From: Paragonimus skrjabini miyazakii
Lineage: Eukaryota; Platyhelminthes; Trematoda; Plagiorchiida; Troglotrematidae
Assembly (NCBI GenBank): GCA_014338405.1
Contig: JTDE01000273.1
Coordinates: forward strand, 208,338-272,337
Direction of reading: 5' to 3'
Length of the DNA: 64,000 nucleotides
The notes beneath the pieces are model-generated. The model had not been told where the DNA came from, ran no database searches, and worked only from the letters and a program-made list of their open reading frames with translations. The number at the start of each line of letters is the position of its first letter. The stretch's first letter is position 1. Below, piece after piece: positions 57,853-64,000 of the stretch. Made by a program: the position numbers and the translations under genes.

Positions 57853-60800
57853 GTTCATTGGCTCCATTAGAAATGAACTTTGTATACAACACAAAGACAC
57901 CTATCAAGAACACTACGTCACACAGCCCACCAGAAATGGGTCACCACCAACCACGGAATGTAAGTTTTGTAGTACATATTCCTGCCGTTCGACTTACGAA
58001 GTTCAGTATTCCTGACTAAAAGAACTACAGTGTTGCTGAACGAATAGTTAGGCGGACCATGAGTGAATTAAACCAGTGTTTAACACCTATTGACTGCTAG
58101 GACAAGCACCGGAAAATACTTACTTGGCATTTTGTTTCAATACAGTGCAAGCGTGATATTCGGAGGATGGGAAATATATAATCCTGAAGACAATTTCTCT
58201 CCCCTTATTTCACGGCAAGGTTACATTCACTCAATCAATTAATTATAAAACCCCTCAAAGTAATACATCGCAATCATCTGTATTGAGACATGTTATTAGG
58301 GTAAGTGCTATGAACACGGGCCAGATTCCTTGTTGGTAGCACACGCGCGATGTGCCTATGACTCTGAACAAGTCAACCTGCAAACATACTTGAGTATGTC
58401 TCAGTTACATAGTGTTCGACGTGATGCGGACTCCCCGGATAGGCAGACCTCATGGTAAGATGATGGAGATGACACTGACTGACTGATTTAGAAGTCTGTG
58501 CTTCGAAACAGACGACGTCATGACCCCAAACTACTTCTGAATAAACGTTCGCTCACTAATAAGGAAATGTCAGGTTACAGAAAAGATGCTACTTTTGAAC
58601 TCACAATGCAACTGATCCAAAAAGAAAAAAGTTGAAAGGAAGAAATAAAACTATTTGCCTGCCACTGAAGCATAAAATTGGATCATCTTTGTTGTCAGTA
58701 AAAGGATTTTACGAGAATTTCTTAGAGGAAATGGCTACCGGACAGGTTGAGGCAACTCTTTTTGATTGGCGCGGATTTCATGGATAAAACTAGGGAGACA
58801 CTGCAAATTACTAATTACGTAATCAAATAAGACTAGATTTATCTGTCATTTGGGTGGCATACAATACCTTACGAACTTCACTTTGTTACGGCCAACTATA
58901 TGCATTTTCAAGATCCATAACGTTTGAGACTAAAACAAAAAGAAGAAATTACACGTTCCAATATGCAGCCCTTCCAAACGATCCGATTTCACATTGAACT
59001 AATGATAACACTATTACAGAAGTTTCTTTTTAACAGTGCATCATCTAACCCCCCAGGAGTATTCACTTACTACTACGTTTTAACCAGCGTTGGAGTCCCA
59101 ATTACAACACTCATTAAACGGTATATGATACAAGCAACCATTTTTTAAACCTGTACTGTTTGAACTTGATTCATTTTTTGTGTAGAACGGTTAGAATAAA
59201 CCACTTTTGTTGAGTCTATAATGTGCAGTGCCTACACCTTTCTGCCACACACAAGGTGCACACTTGGGATGCAGAACCGCATAAACAGTGGGTAATTAAT
59301 AGTTTATTTCATAATGATCAGTCTAATGATACAATGACCGAGATGATTAGAAAGGGACAAAGACAACGCTTGACAAGGTCACACTGAAGATCCATCTGCC
59401 TGCATGTGCACAGTCAGGTGATAACTGGGGGGTGGACACAACAAACCAGCAGGCTTACACATATGGTCTCTTAACGTAATTGATCAACATGGCTGAAGTA
59501 GGCCTCGTTCAAAGGACTTCGATTTAGATTTTAGAGAGCGATGTTAGTGTCGGAGGAATAACCTCTACCTCACAGAATGGCAATCGTTCGGGACAGTCAA
59601 ACACGAGAAGAGAACGATAGAGTCAAGCAATAAACATTAGAACCGGAATCCTTTTAAACAGTCAGTAGAAAAATCAGTATGGACGTCAAAGTGGTGAGAC
59701 TGAATGGTGCGCATGCATAGAAATGGCCCACACCGCCTGGCTGATATTGTGACTGCACAGTCTTGGCTTTTGATCTCAGGTGTAGTTTGTGCGGATTCTT
59801 ATTTTTTTAGTGAAAAACCAATTGAAATCACATTTTGGAAAATAACTGTATCAGTATCAGTAACCTCACAACTAACTCTGGCATGTATTTTCATATTTTT
59901 GCGTTATAAACAGTCTAACGATCGAACACAGTAAACACTTTGTGTTTAGTATTATGTCGTTTGAAAGTAGTAAGAATGAAACCGAGTCCGACGAAGATCA
60001 GGAATATTCAAATATATGAAATAAACACTTCTGCTGAGTCGATATTCCAAGATGCTTCGACGAAACTCATTTTGAACTAACATGGGGGGAAGATCTTTTG
60101 TTGAACTGAGCTGGAAGATGCTAGGTCCACGTCATTCACAAACATGCTCGGCGTCATTATACTCACTGATGTTTTCTGATTTAGATGGACAATCCACAAA
60201 ATCCTTATGGCAGAAATAGTTTCAACGTTACAAGGTCTCTGGAAATCTTCCATTTTATTTCCTGAATTGTTCGTTTCACTCAACTTAATGCCAAACCAGT
60301 CTAGTGGCAGAGACAATCTAGCTCTACTCAGGTCAGTGTGCAGCATACAATGTGTTTGTCCTCCAAATGAGAGTAAACGCAAACTGAAGCTGGCTGTAGC
60401 TGGATGAGCTTGGTGAGGAATTGATAATACTTCATTTCCGGAGGTGAACACATTACAAGGTCGTTTGTCACTGCAAAGAGGATTAAGAAGGATACCGGTG
60501 CTCATCAAACCATCACATTGAAACATACACTTCCGAATCTAATTATATATGAGTAATTTTATTGCTTGTACCTGCGTCTGAGCTTGAGCCTCGCAAATTA
60601 AGTGTTTACATACGTCATGACTGAAGCTGGCAGAGACGGGAAGAAGTGATTGAATAAATTTAGGGCCTAAAAAAACTGGATGGTGTTATCACGCCTACAA
60701 AATCACGAAAAGATTCACGACACAAGCAACTTTCTGTCTCTTGTGCTGTATATAGAACATTCTTAATCAATAGGACTCGATTCTTTTTGCAAAAACTATG

Positions 60801-63800
60801 TCACCTCTCATCTTAAATCTTATTTCGTCCAACCACTGAGTTTAATCGTACCATACTGAAACGGTTCAAGTTAGGCAATTTTTATTGCACCAATGTTTTC
60901 ATCATAACTAGTTTTTACGACAAAATCTCGCACCCCTTCGAAAATACTTAGGGCATTCATTCAAGTATAAACAAATGACAATACCAACTATGTATGCTAC
61001 CTGAAATACTCGCACTGGATAAGGGTCTGAATAAACATAATGGGAATAACCTCTTTTGAAGTGAGCTATAATGACCGCAGGTATGACCTTGTGCGTCCAC
61101 CAGACCAGTAAACAATTGCTGTGCCACAAAATGACGGACGTTTCACAAGTGTTACTGAAAGTTTTGACCCCAAAGTGAATATACGACATGACTCCGTAAG
61201 TAATTGTAGTCCATGACCCCACGGTTTGCACATAGTGACTGGTTTATGATGGCAGTGAAGGGGAGGGCAAACGCAGTGATATATGCACATACTTACGTGT
61301 AGCATGTTTACAACCGTGACATGTCTGCCACTCCGTGTGGTTTTCACGTGTTATATATACATATATATTATACTGACGTGGATGTACAATTCCTTTGCTG
61401 CCATCTTGCTAAGGTAAAGCCTAATGTAAGCAATACAGATTACGTCTAAGTGCAGTGAAGCAGAGTGTATGGAGGAGAGTATCACACTGGAAATGGAACA
61501 CTATGCAAGAGCATGGGTTGATAGATCCTCTAAATGAGTGGGATCATTGAAAGTCGACACTTATCAATATATCATGTTAGGGCTTGTCAGATTGATGTGT
61601 ATGCCCTGCCTTGATCACACTGTTCAGTTTGGGTTGCAGTTCTTCTTACTGTAAAATAGTGTTGCTGTGGTGTTGGTGCCGTTTTAGTTCCAATTGGGTA
61701 ATTAGTGTGTACGTCATGCGGGCTTTTGACTCACGCCTGCTCGTACTGTCTCCCCTTACGGGATTGTTGCTGGGATCATTACTTAGAAGAACGCTGCATC
61801 CCAGCGTCTTCACACTGCACACCTTCCGGCTCCGAGCATAATGAGTATCTGGGGTCAGAACGACCGGCTTGTCTATTGGACTGTGACTGGGGAATTGGTG
61901 GTATTGATAAAGGCTTTGACCCATATTATAAGTAAGCCGCGGAACGTACAACACAGGTTTAATTGATTAGTTTCGAAGTGGTCTATAGACCTACAAGTTA
62001 CAAGGTCTAGTTCTTACTGAAACATGTTGCATTATTGATCCAACTTCGACAAAGGTTGTAAAGTTGAGCTTCGCAAAAATGTACTTTGCCTGCATTGTTA
62101 ACAACTCATTTTTATGATAAACTATCAGCGAATTGCCAACCAACAAAGATAAGTAAACACATGAGTCAAGTGTCTCCTCATCCCAGTAAGTATACGAACT
62201 ATCATTAATGAAAGCTTGCCACTTAGATATCAGTGTTCATAAACGTCGACCTCCGCTGAAAGTGTCTATTCAAACTACTTCTAGTCAGTTTACCAAATCA
62301 AAAACTCCGGGTTGACAGTAAGATGGCTTAAAAAGATTGCAACAGAATTTCCATTAGCGGCACGATGGATTAATTATAAATGTTTGTAACTATTACCACG
62401 GATAATGAAAAACACCCAATTAAATATGGAACTATTATGCCGCGGTAAGAAATTAACACTTGTAACTTTTAAGAAGGACAGTCTTTTTTATAATGCACAA
62501 GTACCAACTACGGATTATGTGTAGATTGAGTAAAAAGGAGGACTTCGCGGAAGTAACAGACCGCTTCTTTATTGTAAATTAGAGTGGAAAGTTAAATTGC
62601 GTTACTCACATACAGTAAAATGATTTCACTAAACAGGAGGTAGCTGCTATTGAGCTGCAAGAAAAAGCTCGAACAAAAACACCTAATCGAGACGTGGCAC
62701 TGTTAATTACATCACACCATTTCTACTATTTCTCAAGAAAGTATTTTAGTGTGATTCAGGATGAGTTAAGGCATATTTAATCTGTTTTGGTTAATCTAAT
62801 TAACAGACATTGTGAAACTCATTTATTTGAATGCGAGGGTAGCTTACTGACTAATCGTTTAAGATAGCTTCTTACTAAACATAACCAACGTTTATTTGAT
62901 GTGCCTGACGCCCTCATGTTCTCATTCTGTTATGACATATTCTTTGCCATTCTTTACGTTTCCCACTATTCATTAGTTATTCATTATTCATGTTAAAATA
63001 GGACGTGGTAAAAATAAACAAAGTCAAGTATAGGTTGTCTATATTTCATGTAATAGTGTGGGGTTCATGTAAATAACCAAAAACAGTTGTTTGTGTAAAC
63101 TCTTCACCACTCTTGACCATTCACCCCCAAGTTGGTTTGTATAGGAAACGGTAAAAGTTTGATTTTCTTACAGCCTACTGAGTGTTTGTTGAAATGTTGT
63201 TGATTTGGTGAAGTCTGTTCTGCTTGTTTGATCAAAAGTTGTGAACTTGCCGGACCTTGTGATTATAATGTGTCTCACGTTTTTATCAACAATTCTCCAA
63301 TTTATGCGGGCGCACACATGTTTTGTTCTGATATTTTTAACCTAAGAACTGGTTACTTCGATTGTATAAGTAGATACTCACGATTGAGGATAGATAAGCA
63401 TCACCCGACATGTTTGTGGTTGCTGATATGAACGTGTTAGCCAATGTAGTGAATTCGTCAAACTCAGTTTCACTCGAGATAGAGTTCCACAAGTGAAAAA
63501 TTTAGTCACAAGAACATTGCTTTTTGTTAAAAAATGGAGGTCAACTGCACTTCAAGCTTATTCTATTTGTTGACCCAAATGCGTTGACAATAAATAAACT
63601 GCATGTCAATTTTTTGTATAATCTAAAGACTGTCACATCTGAGACGTGTAGCGTGCTAGGACCAGTGTTAGTGATTCGTACTGTATAATAAATGTACCTT
63701 TTTATGTGATCGTCGAGTTTTATGTAGTTTTACTCATAACTAGAAAAAATATAATTCCACACAAAGCAACTTCTTAGAGCACCTGTCCTATTTTGAACCG

Positions 63801-64000
63801 AAATTGCAAAATTTTACTGCCGAGGAAAGAGTTTTAAGAAGATCAGTGGTGTCGCATTGGAATGACCACCAAGACTAACACTGGCTGGTATCTTTATGAC
63901 ACTAGCTGAGCAAAAGACAGAAGCTGAAGTAAAAATCTATAGACGATACGGCGACCGTGACCTACGCACAACTGGTAGTGGAGTGCAGATGTAATATTCT
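57853..64000. other. No recognisable gene
   Basis: The longest open frame of the window (60077-60526, minus, 149 codons) is here, but it has no motif and no splice support. TA-rich simple sequence is at 61350-61373. A GC-richer block at 61600-61960 is open on both strands without a recognised protein. Confidence 0.4.

Noticed and set aside
60077..60526. 149-codon open frame on the minus strand, the longest in the window
   Set aside because: One frame of this length is about what chance gives in 64 kb of this composition. No motif, no splice context, and the opposite strand is also partly open.
61611..61954. Overlapping open frames on both strands in a GC-richer block
   Set aside because: Higher GC lowers stop frequency in all frames at once. 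I recognise no family and cannot pick a strand.
1..64000. CRISPR arrays, bacterial operons, rRNA genes
   Set aside because: No regularly spaced direct repeats, no ribosome-binding-site spaced genes and no rRNA-like conserved blocks were seen. The sequence is eukaryotic.

Overview
The window looks like nuclear DNA of a flatworm, most likely a trematode close to the schistosomes. It is AT-rich, has no long open reading frames, no operons and no bacterial signals. What can be recognised is a relic Penelope-like retroelement (PLE), many copies of a tRNA-derived short repeat that carries a hammerhead ribozyme (HHR) in its body, and a few short exon-like blocks with splice signals. Pol III SINEs carrying hammerheads are known from schistosomes (the Sm-alpha family), and hammerheads are known in PLEs, which supports the assignment; species is not determined. 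Layout: 1-50 is a perfect hairpin containing the tail of the HHR repeat. 9139-9430 (minus) is the C-terminal end of a PLE protein. 10645-11064 and 12031-12342 are two well-preserved HHR repeats in opposite orientation. 14999-16155 holds three plus-strand exons ending in a stop codon, the best candidate for a host gene, product not recognised; a lone hammerhead fragment lies in one of its introns. 22039-22417 and 27753-27815 are further exon candidates. Decayed HHR repeats occur near 20.4, 23.9, 29.1, 30.9, 34.6, 38.9, 40.7, 44.0, 44.4 and 53.4 kb. 44718-47780 is a PLE relic with reverse transcriptase and GIY-YIG endonuclease regions, an inverted copy of its own 3' end upstream, and an HHR repeat inserted in its reading frame with an 8-bp target duplication. 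57140-57840 is the most striking object: a 701-bp near-palindrome made of two HHR/tRNA units head to head around a 102-bp centre, bounded by 12-bp direct repeats. How the parts fit: several HHR copies, young and old, show the same order (a unit or remnant on the minus strand, then one on the plus strand). This suggests that the inverted dimer, not the single SINE, is the unit that spreads, and that many shorter copies are internal-deletion forms of it. Each arm has Pol III box A and box B upstream of the ribozyme, so each arm could be transcribed towards its ribozyme. The composite, its centre sequence and its mosaic arms are the candidate undescribed system. Most of the remaining 64 kb is intronic or intergenic DNA in which I see nothing identifiable.
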